This document shows positions 48,701 to 52,659 of a DNA stretch of 64,000 nucleotides, piece after piece. A program made the translations under genes and the position numbers. Source of the stretch: Owenia fusiformis. Lineage: Eukaryota; Annelida; Polychaeta; Sabellida; Oweniidae. The DNA is taken from assembly GCA_903813345.2 (NCBI GenBank), contig CAIIXF020000004.1, forward strand, positions 8,637,525 through 8,701,524. The letters are read 5' to 3'. A model generated the notes under the pieces. The model worked only from the letters and a program-made list of their open reading frames with translations. It did no database searches and was not told the origin of the DNA. Positions within the stretch are counted from its first letter, which is position 1. Each line of letters begins with the position of its first letter.

Positions 48701-49536
48701 GGTTATATGCAATGCTTATTTTCATGTTAGACCATAAGCCTAACATTTGGGATTTGTTTTCCTCTTGATTTGTTGTGCTCCAAATTTCCCACTGTCTTGC
48801 TCATTTCTTATGCTTTTTGTCATTTACATTTGGCACTTGTGGATGATAAAACAATTTGGAATGATTAAATGCACACAATGTGTATATCTGACTATAGCTT
48901 TATACGTTTCTGAAAACTATTAGTAATTATTTTTTATTCAGTTAGAGTTACAGACCCTAGAAATGTGAAAAAGATATGTTATCTAAAATAATGTGGTCAT
49001 AATATTATGTCGTTTTATAAAACAAACTTTTACCGCTCAAAATGTTGTATTATAGAATGAACTTCTACCACTATCTAAAATATGTTTTACTAGCCTTTAA
49101 AATATACCTTGTAATCCAAACTAATTTGCGAAATTGAGAAATTTAGAAGGTAAACATTTATAACAAAAATAAGTAATTGTATTAACTTTTAATAACAAAT
49201 CGATAAGTCATATACTAGTATAAAGTATTAATTTAAGATGCTGTTTGACTTACCAATTCAACTGTTACACAAGTGATATTTTTTAAACCTCTCCATCTAT
49301 AAATCTAGCTATTTAGATATTTATCTATTATCTATTTAAAAATGCAATACTATTATGATGTATTTTAAGCCGATGTCGTCGGTTAGGTTTTTAATCATGT
49401 ACATAACATTTATGTATTTAAGTATAACGTCTCTGTATAACCACAGAGAAATCAAGAACCATTTAACTAAACTAAACTTACCAAAATGACACCAAAACAG
49501 CAAGAATGCAGTTATTACGGCAAACGTACCAAACAT
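9634..49536 (-). CDS. secreted mucin-like CUB-domain protein, nine exons, 3' end not found
   Basis: A host gene model read from splice sites. Exons 49482-49536, 46762-47661, 45653-45774, 44721-44961, 43955-44127, 41130-41349, 39953-40083, 23361-23586 and 9634-9770 join into 2205 nt, exactly 735 open codons. The order is signal peptide, Thr/Ser-rich stalk of about 300 residues, CUB1, CUB2, CUB3 and the first half of CUB4. CUB domains are beta-sandwich adhesion modules of extracellular proteins; a heavily O-glycosylated stalk is expected from the Thr/Ser content. The phase pattern (0 inside each CUB, 1 between them) supports the model. The last two introns are 16.4 and 13.6 kb and hold most of the transposons. 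CUB4 lacks its second half here, so the gene either runs past the window start or is truncated. Ligand and tissue cannot be told from sequence. Confidence 0.72.
10031..10036 (+). repeat. target site duplication GACCTT, left copy
   Basis: Identical to 19946-19951. A 6-bp target duplication is the hallmark of Polinton integration. Confidence 0.93.
10037..10165 (+). repeat. Polinton left terminal inverted repeat
   Basis: About 100 bp are virtually identical to the inverse of the right end, then both continue with a related CCCCGTTTT...TCAACTA...TCATCGA segment. The inner part, GGGTATTCCCCGTTTT to CACCAATCTGGTTT, is repeated in tandem at about 10201-10265. Confidence 0.9.
10201..10290 (+). repeat. 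tandem second copy of the inner left TIR segment
   Basis: It repeats GGGTATTCCCCGTTTT, CAACTACGTCATCGAGGGGA and TTTCACCAATCTGGTTT from about 10119-10187. The second copy has an extra AATCCGGTTT. Confidence 0.85.
10628..10636 (-). promoter_or_regulatory. probable polyadenylation signal for the integrase gene
   Basis: On the minus strand AATAAA lies about 40 bp after the integrase stop. A weaker candidate follows the ATPase stop at about 11786-11793, inside the short gap before the integrase gene. Confidence 0.4.
10675..11769 (-). CDS. Polinton DDE integrase with C-terminal chromodomain
   Basis: A 364-residue retroviral-type (rve) integrase that would cut and join the element ends to target DNA. 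The catalytic triad reads D80 (in WDADLMDV), D141 (in RSDKGQEF) and E175 (in KANYAERLIK), with D/E spacing close to the classical D,D(35)E. An SH3-like region follows near 245-300. Residues about 327-360 form a chromodomain (WKVEKILKTRTRRGQ, then VRWKFWPKKFDSWV) that may bias integration towards marked chromatin. The gene is intronless and starts at the first Met of a Met-Met pair, 65 bp after the ATPase stop. No break is seen, and the protein should be active if expressed. Confidence 0.93.
   Translation of the reverse strand: MMSWKDQLANIYFHSHNAASFSGPEKLYRAAQEQGLDISRYRVKKWLDNQEAYSLQRPYQQKFRRNKVYVSHIDQQWDADLMDVSNMAKWNDKYRYILVVIDIMSRFAWLRALKDKRGQTVAAAFDDIFKEGRQPEVIRSDKGQEFKAHTTQRLFKEWGVRHFVTQNSPKANYAERLIKTIRTKIKRYVTYKQNYRFVDKMQSFVNSYNDTWHRGINMDPNDVNKNDEMTIWWRMYYPKVVVKTKSNQIFKFPIGALVRITQERSIFSREYDEHWTGEIFKVASRFIRQGLPIYLLKDYNGDEITGTFYQPELQRVHIDEDKLWKVEKILKTRTRRGQKEHFVRWKFWPKKFDSWVKDSDITPL
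11835..13340 (-). CDS. Polinton A32-like P-loop ATPase with C2H2 fingers
   Basis: A 501-residue ATPase. Walker A is GPTSSGKT at 52-59 and Walker B is LLVLDDLM at 123-130. The segment KGSHHRNLSVICLMQNMYHQ (about 146-165) resembles the post-Walker-B region of A32-like genome-packaging ATPases of the FtsK/HerA group. A C2H2 finger at about 3-26 precedes the ATPase. A CxxC...H...C finger-like motif lies near 288-312. The C-terminal third is acidic and probably extended (DSDDDSDDNESAAEDDEDI). In relatives this enzyme drives DNA into a capsid, yet no capsid gene is present, so its role here is open: packaging in trans or another DNA-translocation job. Intronless and intact. Confidence 0.85.
   Translation of the reverse strand: MSFTCLKCNMDFTRKNNLSRHMNQLHRTYNDDVRDVKSDIVLKHPFTLIAAGPTSSGKTWLMKKLIKHVGKYITPTPKRIIWCYGQWQPAYEEMKSYPGLEFIHGIPDELDNPRFLNMTTPNLLVLDDLMTSATKDERISDLYTKGSHHRNLSVICLMQNMYHQGKENRTMSLNSHYLILFNNPRDRQQVAHLSRQMYPGSGGKLLRAYNNATNVPYGYLLLDLKQETPEHERLKPNAFTFADDKAEDYSHVIQPIKKHVDDDIVLQTSTEINSSIPRGFPHLDHCNREDNMVSCDDCGVVFESLHDLQRHIRKWCPEQNELPAIKKIKIDSENDVENSNHSTKWESLGDSDDDSDDNESAAEDDEDIRENSTYLYFKANAKKDNEKDFQSKVNKYFNNGLTEQEAVEKAEAKLKTQDINQFLDKYRHFIKLYIHIEESTMHRKIMDAIQKRLSNDVSEKVAIRRVLSKYKHEFDELFSQDSGDESNSEAESDGETDSDNE
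13490..13530 (+). repeat. (GGA)n microsatellite
   Basis: GAGGAGGA repeats lie in the spacer between the polymerase stop and the ATPase start. They give a spurious poly-Pro frame on the minus strand. Confidence 0.9.
13596..18050 (-). CDS. polB: Polinton family B (protein-primed type) DNA polymerase, five exons, 1280 aa
   Basis: Exons 18050-16200, 16024-15487, 15379-15185, 14961-14460 and 14352-13596 all have GT/AG borders and sum to 1281 codons including the stop. Three C2H2 fingers lie at residues 9-31, 38-59 and 64-86, followed by an acidic linker. A family region at 200-460 contains another CxxC...H motif (CDYCLHGF). Exonuclease motifs are Exo I YADFE (D474, E476), Exo II around NLKNYDAHLI at the exon 1/2 junction, and Exo III YMKTDTLLLADVF. 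Between Exo I and II sits a Cys/His module, CxxC (569-572), DHDH (583-586) and C599, resembling the endonuclease VII fold. Polymerase motifs: A DANNLYG (D862), B SVFGKTMENLRKR (about 1029-1041), C FTDTDS (D1124, D1126). All key residues are present. The element should replicate from protein-primed ends. Confidence 0.93.
18051..19818. other. Polinton right-hand non-coding region with subterminal repeats
   Basis: There is no coding frame other than repeat-derived ones. A block with CTTAAAAATGAA, an ATCATGT or ATCGTGTTGGATA stretch and (A/C)CTGGTAA or CTTGATAAG recurs near 18855-18915, 19000-19065 and 19430-19500. A block AAACCAGTTTAAACCGG occurs near 18952 and in diverged form near 19091. The region upstream of the polymerase start probably holds its promoter. 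Confidence 0.6.
19203..19306 (-). repeat. internal copy of the Polinton right terminus
   Basis: About 100 bp closely match the right TIR in the same orientation: GATGACGTAGTTGATGAAAA, GGGGAATACCCTTTATTA, then CCGACAATAACCACCTCCCA and AGGGTTCTGT. It lies 640 bp inside the real end and lacks the outermost 35 or so bases. Confidence 0.85.
19819..19945 (-). repeat. Polinton right terminal inverted repeat
   Basis: Inverse of the left end through about 100 near-identical bases, with a looser continuation. A further partial copy of AAAACGGGGAATACCCTTTA lies directly inside at about 19797-19817. Confidence 0.9.
19946..19951 (+). repeat. target site duplication GACCTT, right copy
   Basis: Matches 10031-10036 exactly. 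Confidence 0.93.
20181..21330. other. intronic sequence, nothing recognised
   Basis: Within the CUB gene intron. A segment with ACACGGTGTTATAGCATGAC near 20358-20380 recurs inverted near 22240-22262, so this may be an old inverted-repeat element around the small mariner MITE. A 67-residue plus-strand frame near 20895 has no recognisable motif. Confidence 0.4.
21333..21965 (+). mobile_element. 633-bp mariner-type element with transposase remnant
   Basis: Ends CAGGGTGTCAAATAAGTCTG and the near-perfect inverse are flanked by TA (21331-21332 and 21966-21967). An internal frame at 21574-21795 resembles the N-terminal helix-turn-helix part of IS630/mariner transposases, then stops. No catalytic domain remains. 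Confidence 0.75.
21574..21795 (+). pseudogene. truncated transposase N-terminus (possible)
   Basis: A 73-residue frame inside the small mariner element. Residues about 20-55 could form a helix-turn-helix (GTSFITKKLIAAKIKCSESF), followed by a Leu/Arg-rich stretch. No DD(D/E) region follows before the right end. Identification rests mostly on its position. Confidence 0.35.
21968..22430. other. intronic sequence, nothing recognised
   Basis: The 67-residue plus-strand frame at 22108-22311 overlaps the inverted-repeat segment near 22240 and has no motif. Confidence 0.4.
22436..22725 (-). repeat. dispersed repeat, inverted relative of 33330-33640
   Basis: GTGTTTGTTTAGACTACATC, TGACATACATCATC and CGAAACTCTGAAGCTGAA all recur in the same order on the opposite strand at 33330-33640, with moderate divergence between. 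Probably fragments of one unnamed transposon. Confidence 0.6.
22726..23360. other. intronic sequence, nothing recognised
   Basis: AT-rich, between the dispersed repeat and CUB exon 8. Confidence 0.4.
23361..23586 (-). CDS. CUB gene exon 8: second half of CUB3
   Basis: The acceptor is TTTACAG/GAGATT and the donor ACAA/GTAATG; GTACAA, 6 bp earlier in the exon, is also possible and keeps the phase. In phase 0, out phase 1. The exon carries the Cys pair of a CUB C-terminal half and ends with the typical SRGFHAYYRA strand. Confidence 0.72.
24073..24860 (+). pseudogene. Crypton/DUF3504-like relic
   Basis: An open 101-residue frame (24073-24378) is followed after a possible AG acceptor near 24518 by GWLAESYEKAV, LDELNTTLKRFYSSMRTFKG, an in-frame TAG at 24634-24636, then SKSGLVAI. 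In another frame comes NNVLKGILKKIRRDGNEE. This order (LxRFY...GE, SKSxLxxI, NNVLxGxLKxxRRxG) is what I recall for the tyrosine-recombinase-like N-terminal domain of Cryptons and the host genes derived from them (ZMYM/QRICH1 types). The stop, the frame change and the absence of a catalytic half mark it as dead. Family assignment is from memory of motif patterns. Confidence 0.45.
24878..25038. mobile_element. small fold-back MITE
   Basis: Arms AGAGCAGGGGAAATATT and the inverse AAATATTTCCCCTGCTCT lie about 100 bp apart. An inner pair, GACACAAA and TTTGTGTC, is nested inside. No coding capacity. Confidence 0.65.
25166..26221 (+). mobile_element. 1.06-kb mariner-type element, ends CAGGGCGTTA
   Basis: Terminal inverted repeats (CAGGGCGTTAAATAAGTATT and its near inverse, about 35 bp good match then looser) are flanked by TA at 25164-25165 and 26222-26223. 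Inside is a decayed mariner transposase on the plus strand. Confidence 0.85.
25440..25867 (+). pseudogene. mariner transposase C-terminal relic
   Basis: The frame holds HQDNAPAHRS (second catalytic Asp region), then a counterpart of the usual YSPDLAPCDFFLFP block reading AAYFPDKTPLDFVVF (third Asp), and ends FKDVYHEWVARLQL, the family's usual C-terminus. The part before 25590 is a displaced duplicate of 25730-25830, so the 5' half is scrambled and the N-terminus and first Asp are gone. Confidence 0.7.
26224..27500. other. intronic sequence, no gene recognised
   Basis: Low-complexity AT-rich DNA. A short hairpin GCCTCCAGTCCCTTCGGGGCC lies near 27170. No repeat relationships were found within the window. 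Confidence 0.4.
27510..27760 (-). other. unidentified open frame
   Basis: The minus-strand frame stays open for about 100 residues upstream and downstream of TSSTVANCQNLAQLSLIATI, with a possible acceptor TGGTTTAG near 27750 and a possible donor GATT/GTATGT near 27514. It is less AT-biased than its surroundings. It matches no family I recognise, and the open frame has no ATG at its start. It could be an exon nested in the CUB intron, an alternative exon, or chance. Confidence 0.2.
28347..28369. other. assembly gap (23 N)
   Basis: A run of N in the left arm. The inverted right arm reads through this point near 35880 without a counterpart of similar size, so the gap may be an assembly artefact of the inverted repeat. 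Confidence 0.99.
28930..29000 (-). repeat. tRNA-like (SINE-type) segment, left-arm copy
   Basis: Read on the minus strand it has GGTAGCTC and TGGCCTCATGGTTAGCG (box A-like), then GATCGAGACCCG (box B-like), about as spaced in a tRNA-derived SINE head. The right arm has the same at 35276-35350. A functional tRNA is not supported. Confidence 0.35.
29312..29929. other. centre of the TTAA element, no gene recognised
   Basis: AT-rich; a 60-residue frame at 29305-29487 has no motif. Confidence 0.4.
29930..30270 (+). repeat. partial copy of the palindromic element at 53328-54350
   Basis: CCGGTGATC, an 18-G run, GGCGATTTCTGCAAGAAAAC, ATAGGCGCAGTGCATGG and ATCAGGCAACAATGG match the left arm of the 53-kb element in order. 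Confidence 0.75.
30271..30780. other. centre of the TTAA element, nothing recognised
   Basis: No coding or repeat signal beyond AT-rich sequence. Confidence 0.4.
30790..31015 (+). repeat. dispersed repeat with an internal 60-bp duplication
   Basis: GCTATCTGACCCGAACGAGC through GTAACTACCTGCTCGCAT is present twice in tandem at 30888-30997. The whole block, from AATTGAACCACGAAAACAG to GCGTTATT, is related to the inverse of 41575-41760. Confidence 0.75.
31110..31400 (-). repeat. AGGTCA-rich repeat units, inverted set
   Basis: Units carry GGTCAAAG-like boxes and the spacer TCTAGGTATTTGGCGTTTGA on the minus strand. They are the same unit as the plus-strand set at 31910-32260. Centre segments 31400-31900 contain a (GACA)n run near 31395-31425. 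Confidence 0.6.
31910..32265 (+). repeat. AGGTCA-rich tandem repeat, about 127-bp unit
   Basis: About three diverged units, each with GATTAGGTGA(A/C)CT, a GTCAAGG or GTCAAAG box, ATCTA(T/A)GTATTTGG and ACCCTTG. AGGTCA-type boxes are also nuclear-receptor half-sites, which may be coincidental. Confidence 0.65.
32266..33060. other. centre of the TTAA element, no gene recognised
   Basis: A 79-residue plus frame at 32589-32828 has no motif. Confidence 0.4.
33069..33210. mobile_element. palindromic MITE, copy 1 (TGCCT(T/G)GGTCAC ends)
   Basis: Almost a complete hairpin: GGCGCCCGGCCGATTGAGTA and TTTTGTTCAAAATTGAATAC are followed by their inverse. Outer ends are GCCTTGGTCACATTTGCTC and the inverse of a GGAGCCTATGTGACCCAGGC form. 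Confidence 0.85.
33330..33640 (+). repeat. dispersed repeat, inverted relative of 22436-22725
   Basis: Contains CTTTCAGCTTCAGAGTTTCG, GATGATGTATGTCATGCATG and GTAGTCTAAACAAACAC. Confidence 0.6.
33758..33870. mobile_element. palindromic MITE, copy 2
   Basis: Same family as 33069-33210 with a shorter first arm: TGCCTGGATCACATTTGCT, GTATTTTGTTCAAAATTGAA, then ACTCAATCGGCAGGGCGCCG and GAGCAAATGTGACCAAGACA. Confidence 0.8.
33871..34240. other. centre of the TTAA element, nothing recognised
   Basis: AT-rich spacer. Confidence 0.4.
34300..34955. repeat. inverted-repeat pair inside the TTAA element
   Basis: AGTAAAATTACGATTTCTCTGC, TTCCTGACACGTTCGGGC and ATAACTATTTACAAAAACGTTCC at 34308-34515 return in inverse order at 34800-34950. 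This is probably a further nested fold-back element. Confidence 0.65.
34964..36354 (-). repeat. right arm of the TTAA element
   Basis: Inverted copy of 27864-29311. It carries the intact counterpart of the gapped left-arm region and the tRNA-like segment at 35276-35350. Confidence 0.85.
36929..37404. mobile_element. small CpG-rich inverted-repeat element in the LINE relic
   Basis: Ends AGTCACATTTGTCGTACGG and the inverse of CCGTAGGAAATGTGACT. The interior repeats GCAGAAATTCTGCGGCGAGCG-like blocks on both strands. Related sequence lies at 61365-61515. Confidence 0.6.
38808..39594. mobile_element. 787-bp element with CTATCACACCAAAC ends and CGTT-rich body
   Basis: Perfect 14-bp terminal inverted repeats. 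The interior is an unusual string of short CTCGTT, CCCGTTC, CGTAGAACG and TACGTT motifs, with an internal TTTGGTGTGAGAGC near 39197. The LINE relic continues on both sides, so this is a later insertion. No coding capacity. Confidence 0.75.
39953..40083 (-). CDS. CUB gene exon 7: first half of CUB3
   Basis: The acceptor is TTGCAG/AGTGTG and the donor GGTATG/GTGAGT. It begins CGNPVYLNGS, has SPGY, and ends CTWEISVGDGM. In phase 1, out phase 0. The LINE tail ends only about 45 bp beyond its donor. Confidence 0.78.
40084..41129. other. intron, nothing recognised
   Basis: CUB gene intron between exons 6 and 7; no repeat match within the window. Confidence 0.5.
41130..41349 (-). CDS. CUB gene exon 6: second half of CUB2
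   Basis: The acceptor is ACAACAG/GTCATC and the donor AAGA/GTATGT. It carries CDYDYVEL (Cys plus the acidic, possibly Ca-binding, CUB signature), FTFCGSRP, and ends MRGFHASYTV. In phase 0, out phase 1. Confidence 0.8.
41350..42550. other. intron with one dispersed repeat
   Basis: The segment 41575-41760 is the inverse relative of 30790-31015. The remainder shows nothing recognisable. Confidence 0.5.
42570..42900. repeat. GATACGGGAT repeats and (GAAAATTTTT)n low complexity
   Basis: Four CTGATACGGGAT-like copies at 42577-42635 are followed by about 180 bp of degenerate TTTTTGAAAAAATGAAAATT repeats (42710-42890). Confidence 0.85.
42927..43490 (+). mobile_element. mariner-derived fragment bracketed by a 26-bp perfect inverted repeat
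   Basis: AGCATAAGATAAAAAGTTGG plus TACAGC at 42927-42952 returns exactly inverted at 43465-43490. Between them is a transposase relic and a 36-bp near-perfect palindrome at 43417-43452. A separate mariner-like end (GGGACACCCGA-TA) lies at 43740-43752. Confidence 0.65.
43027..43440 (+). pseudogene. mariner transposase relic (catalytic domain fragment)
   Basis: The first segment contains FTDEKDFSL (first catalytic Asp), then a frame change near 43185. The second begins MVSAGVSWKGKT and includes DYVFQDGAPSHTS (second Asp). It ends at VEWPP, just before where the third-Asp DLNPLDY-type block should follow; there the palindrome begins. N-terminal DNA-binding part and third Asp are missing. Confidence 0.8.
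43955..44127 (-). CDS. CUB gene exon 5: Thr-rich linker and first half of CUB2
   Basis: The acceptor is CATTGCAG/TTTCC and the donor GGAATG/GTGAGT. A short SMTTVAQASTPTTE linker precedes CGRPVYLNES and SPGY. The half-domain ends CEWEIYVNEGM. In phase 1, out phase 0. Confidence 0.78.
44186..44457. mobile_element. 272-bp MITE with TATTATCCTACACTT ends
   Basis: The terminal inverted repeats match over about 60 bp with small gaps. The centre holds three copies of a 25-bp imperfect palindrome. Confidence 0.75.
44265..44359. repeat. three copies of a 25-bp imperfect palindrome
   Basis: GGAGGATATCGTGACGATAT plus ACTCC occurs at 44265-44289, 44294-44318 and 44335-44359. Each folds around GTGAC. Confidence 0.9.
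44461..44602. repeat. 140-bp hairpin element next to the MITE
   Basis: ATCCTATGATTTT...AATATCATTTT and GTGATATTGATAT pair with their inverses. The loop is rich in CTCGTTCGCTTCGCTC-type sequence. Confidence 0.75.
44721..44961 (-). CDS. CUB gene exon 4: second half of CUB1
   Basis: The acceptor is TATTTCAG/ATTGTT. The donor is ACAT/GTACGG, chosen because it restores the frame in exon 5; GAG/GTTTGA nearby would not. It carries CEFDNVSL, LLCGYGVP and ARPGFFASFEA. In phase 0, out phase 1. Confidence 0.75.
44962..45652. other. intron, nothing recognised
   Basis: CUB gene intron 3. A short C-run lies near 45301. Confidence 0.5.
45653..45774 (-). CDS. CUB gene exon 3: first half of CUB1
   Basis: The acceptor is CTATTAG/GTTGTG and the donor AATATG/GTAAGT. 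It begins CGHTFCLNGS, has FFSPGY and ends NISWLINVDSNM. In phase 1, out phase 0. Most of the exon and its acceptor are duplicated immediately upstream (45833-45964). Confidence 0.78.
45701..45964 (-). repeat. 132-bp tandem duplication containing the exon 3 acceptor and a mariner end
   Basis: 45701-45832 and 45833-45964 are near-identical copies: ATAGCCACACTTATC, then the coding stretch, then CTAATAGCAGATAGGTCTAT, then the GGGTGTCTCAAAAAATGTAC mariner end. Only the copy nearer the donor forms a complete exon. Confidence 0.88.
45930..46686 (-). mobile_element. decayed mariner element (GGTGTCTCAAAAA ends)
   Basis: The left end TAGGGTTTCTCAAAAATGTA and right end ATTGAGACACTCTGTA are degenerate inverse repeats. 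On the minus strand, 46110-46310 preserves a transposase C-terminus (a degraded YSPDL block, then AKPKLRDLGQLKTSIRTEI). It is related to 49708-50612 but inverted. Confidence 0.7.
46762..47661 (-). CDS. CUB gene exon 2: Thr/Ser-rich mucin-like stalk
   Basis: A 900-bp exon with acceptor CTTTTTAG/TTCC and donor AATCAG/GTAATC, phase 1 at both ends, encoding about 300 residues rich in Thr and Ser with N-x-T sites. Five 36-residue units (SSTANLTQEAP...ISTTNTTRDTTLSTTSNGPI type) fill 46907-47446. Such segments are usually densely O-glycosylated and rigid. The exon ends in CAMTINESG, just before the first Cys of CUB1. The apparent Met at 47761 is intronic read-through, not the start. Confidence 0.8.
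46907..47446 (-). repeat. coding minisatellite, 108-bp unit, five copies
   Basis: Exactly in-frame 36-codon units. Copies 2 and 3 (counting from the 5' end) are the most alike and copy 5 is the most diverged. Length variation between individuals is likely. Confidence 0.85.
47662..49481. other. intron 1 of the CUB gene, nothing recognised
   Basis: AT-rich; a G-run lies near 48695. No repeat relationship was found in the window. Confidence 0.5.
49482..49536 (-). CDS. CUB gene exon 1: signal peptide
   Basis: ATG followed by 17 codons giving MFGTFAVITAFLLFWCHF, a short hydrophobic secretion signal, then donor TTTTG/GTAAGT in phase 1. It joins exon 2 in frame as V-PIIND. A mature N-terminus near the exon junction is likely. 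Upstream promoter elements are not clear. Confidence 0.72.
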
Positions 49537-49707
49537 CGCGACCGTTTAAACAGCTCTCTGGATGATCACAGCTTTAGCGCGATACATGATGATAACATGT
49601 ATAGAATGTGTCATCGCACATTGATTCCATTTCTAATTTGCTAATATTTTTTTATGATATACGAGGGTGATTAATAACTTGTGGATGCGAGTATACGCAA
49701 CCATATA

Positions 49708-50612
49708 CAGGGTGTCTCAAAAATGTACCAAAAAGCATAGCAAGAGCACAGATAAACCAATCAACATTTTCAGACATTTTTGGCATGCTCATGTAGCCAA
49801 AACATGAAAAGTTCTCTCCCCAATACACCATTTTTGATGCTTTGACCCTTTACCTTTTACACCACATAATCGATGTAACCTCACGTTTCGATGACAGCCT
49901 GTATCCTTACTGCTACATTGTTCATCACATTTGATAATAATTCCGGTGGAATGTTTTGGATTTCTCTTTGGATGTTGCCCTTAAGGTGTTCTAGGTCTTT
50001 TTGCTTACACTAAAACACTCCTTCAAATATATATTTGAGGATGACGATGGCAGAACAAACACAGATAACAAGGTCAATTACCGGCAAATGATTCAGGAGT
50101 TACCTTCCAGAGTTAGACAGGCTAGACTGGAGACCAAATGTTATCCAAATGAAATCACAGTGGTCTCGAATTGATACACACAACAAAAGCTACACGAGAA
50201 TCCCACCCAATGCAGTTTCTTGAACCTCTGACCTCTCTGTATAAGGGGGCTATAAGATATTGTGATGGCCTCCCTATATTCACCACATTTGACGGCCCAT
50301 ACTTTTTTCTCTGAGGCTATTTGAAGGACCATTTTTATGCTAAACCCAAGCTAAGAGACCCCGAACAACGTAAGACCAGCATCCGAACAGAAATCAAAAC
50401 ATTCCAGCAGAAATATCAAATGTGAGAGAGAATGGAGTAGTAAGGATACAGACTGTCATCGAAATATGAGGCTACATTAAATACGTTGTGTTAAAGGTAA
50501 CAGGTTATAGAATCAAAAAGGCAAAGCTGAATTTAAAACTGTGTATAGGGAAAAACGTTCATCTTTTATCTATGGTGTTGATATACTTTTGTGTACATTT
50601 TTTGAGACACCC
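49708..50612 (+). mobile_element. 0.9-kb mariner relic (CAGGGTGTCTC ends, TA target)
   Basis: The left end CAGGGTGTCTCAAAAATGTA follows TA; the right end TGTACATTTTTTGAGACACCC precedes TA. On the plus strand near 50255-50440 a broken transposase tail remains (GYLKDHFYAKPKLRDPEQRK, KTSIRTEIK). The N-terminus and first two catalytic residues are not recognisable. Confidence 0.75.
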
Positions 50613-51484
50613 TATATCTGGTATTTAATTATATTATTTCATTTAAATAATTCGAAACTATTCAGGTTTCTATTGACATGTTTATCATGAAAATGTTTTA
50701 AATGTCCCTACCCTGGTTTAACATAGGTGTCTCAATTGTTATTGATATAAGTACCTAGCCTAATATATGCACAGTATACGTTTTACATTTTCTAACTTAA
50801 TGCCGTAAATGAAATCACAAATACTTGCAACTGCAGCTTATCACCATCAAATATGAAACAGCACATGCTCTACATTCTTAATTTAAACGATTACAACATT
50901 CACCATCGTAGCTAATGAACAACAATCATGATGTAATCCCCTCTGCACAATTGCACCTCAGAGTGTGACGTACTTACTCGTATTTAATGTACCCGAATTC
51001 TTTTGCAAGAATAAGATAATACCACAATTTTGTTAACTGGATTTGCGTAATTTTTTGTGATGTCTCACAAAAACAAAAGATCGATTGATTAGTACGTTTA
51101 TAACCAAAAAGCAGCCAATACTTTTGGATTTTCCCTCGTATATTAAGCCGCTATTGTAATATACTAATTCACTGAAAAGGGTGATACATTAATGGTTCGG
51201 ATAACAATTACAAAATGGATTTCATGTATTTGATATTTTTGGAGTATTGCTCGAGTCAATTAGTAACATTTTGTAAGGTAAATAATCTATAAGACCGCAA
51301 AAAGCAAAATGTAAGCATACCAAAGATAAAATACCAAAGAGCGTTACAAAAACTAGGAAAATAAAAAAGTATCTTTTTGAATTACATGTCATGTAGTTAA
51401 TTCATATGTATATCACGTGTACTGAATATTCTAAACTAAACAATGTATGAAGATTCCACCAATTGATGGATGTACAATAAACGA
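50613..51484. other. intergenic, nothing recognised
   Basis: AT-rich, upstream of the CUB gene's first visible exon. Confidence 0.45.
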
Positions 51485-51485
51485 A

Positions 51486-51850
51486 ATTTCAGATTAAATT
51501 AAGGTAAAGAGGCTTAAACATGTAGTTCAATGGGGGAGCTAAGGATGCCAAACTTATGGAGGGGAGTGTATTTTCATTTAACTGAGTGTCAATATTTGAT
51601 CCAAGGAGAGTTTCAACTAGAACTTCTTCACCTCCGTTTAATAATTGACAAGATGAGCTCACGTATAATGCATCCGTAAAAATTACCAAAAAACGATCTC
51701 GTTCCATCTTTAGTCCTGAACATTCCAAAAGGGCATGTTTTGTGACATCTCTGTTTCACCCTGGCATAATGTACATTTAACAGTGAATGGGTGATCGTCA
51801 ATTAGTGCAAGTTGAAGAAGACTTGCCAAAGGAAATGCAATGATATTTTC
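51486..51850 (-). pseudogene. LINE 3'-end fragment (possible)
   Basis: Minus-strand frames contain HPFTVKCTLCQGE and, after a shift, KHALLECSGLKMERDRF, which together resemble the C-x-x-C...H...C tail found after the RT of many non-LTR elements. No RT core lies upstream on this strand. Confidence 0.45.
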
Positions 51851-51884
51851 GGATGAATAATATAAAAACAGATATCCGAATAAC

Positions 51885-51960
51885 TAGTTATAATTTATTT
51901 CATCTTCAAAGGTCAACATACAAATGCTATGCATTTTAACAGATAATCGTGAATAAGTAT
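51885..51960 (+). repeat. solo unit of the 56.5-58 kb repeat family
   Basis: GAATAACTAGTTATAATTTA, TTTCATC, GGTCAACATACAAATG and CAGATAA occur in the same order as in the 190-bp units. Confidence 0.65.
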
Positions 51961-52659
51961 AATATTATATCTTTATCTGTATATTTCTACGATTGTGTAT
52001 TATTGATTTAAAAAATATTCCAAATAACTATTCATTATGCAAATGTGAACATATACTAAGTGCTGTTCATAACTTTGTCAATTGTCGATTCCTTGGACAC
52101 TCCATAAATGTCTGAAGAAATGAAGAATGAACAGAATACAAAAGGTTATGCTAGTATGCGTTCTATTCCTATTCCCGTGTCCATAACTCAGCAACTGATC
52201 AGTCTGATCAGAAAATGAAAAACTGGACCACAAAAGGCTGTGTATTCCATTTTCAAAACCTGGAAATAAAAAAAACAGGTGCTAATACCTTTATCTAATA
52301 ATATGTGTAAGTTAGAACGGGTAGTTTTCAAACCTAACGAGTTAAGTCGTAAATATAATATTCCAATCTCATATCAAATGTCTACTTTGCATACTTTCAA
52401 TTCGAAATGTAATTGAAATACTCGTTCGAATTACCCATGGCGATACTCTATCTGAAACTATTTATTTCAAATACGTGAACATGGGTTACTGGATAATAAA
52501 TTCACACGTTTTGAAAAGCAGTCATTTTAAATATATATTCATGTAAATAATAGGATACATGTAAAGACAATGGAGCTAATCTGACATCAAATGCCCTCGA
52601 TGACCAAAAATAAGTTAATGACCAACCTGATAAATGTTTCGGCTTTTCTGAAAAATCAA

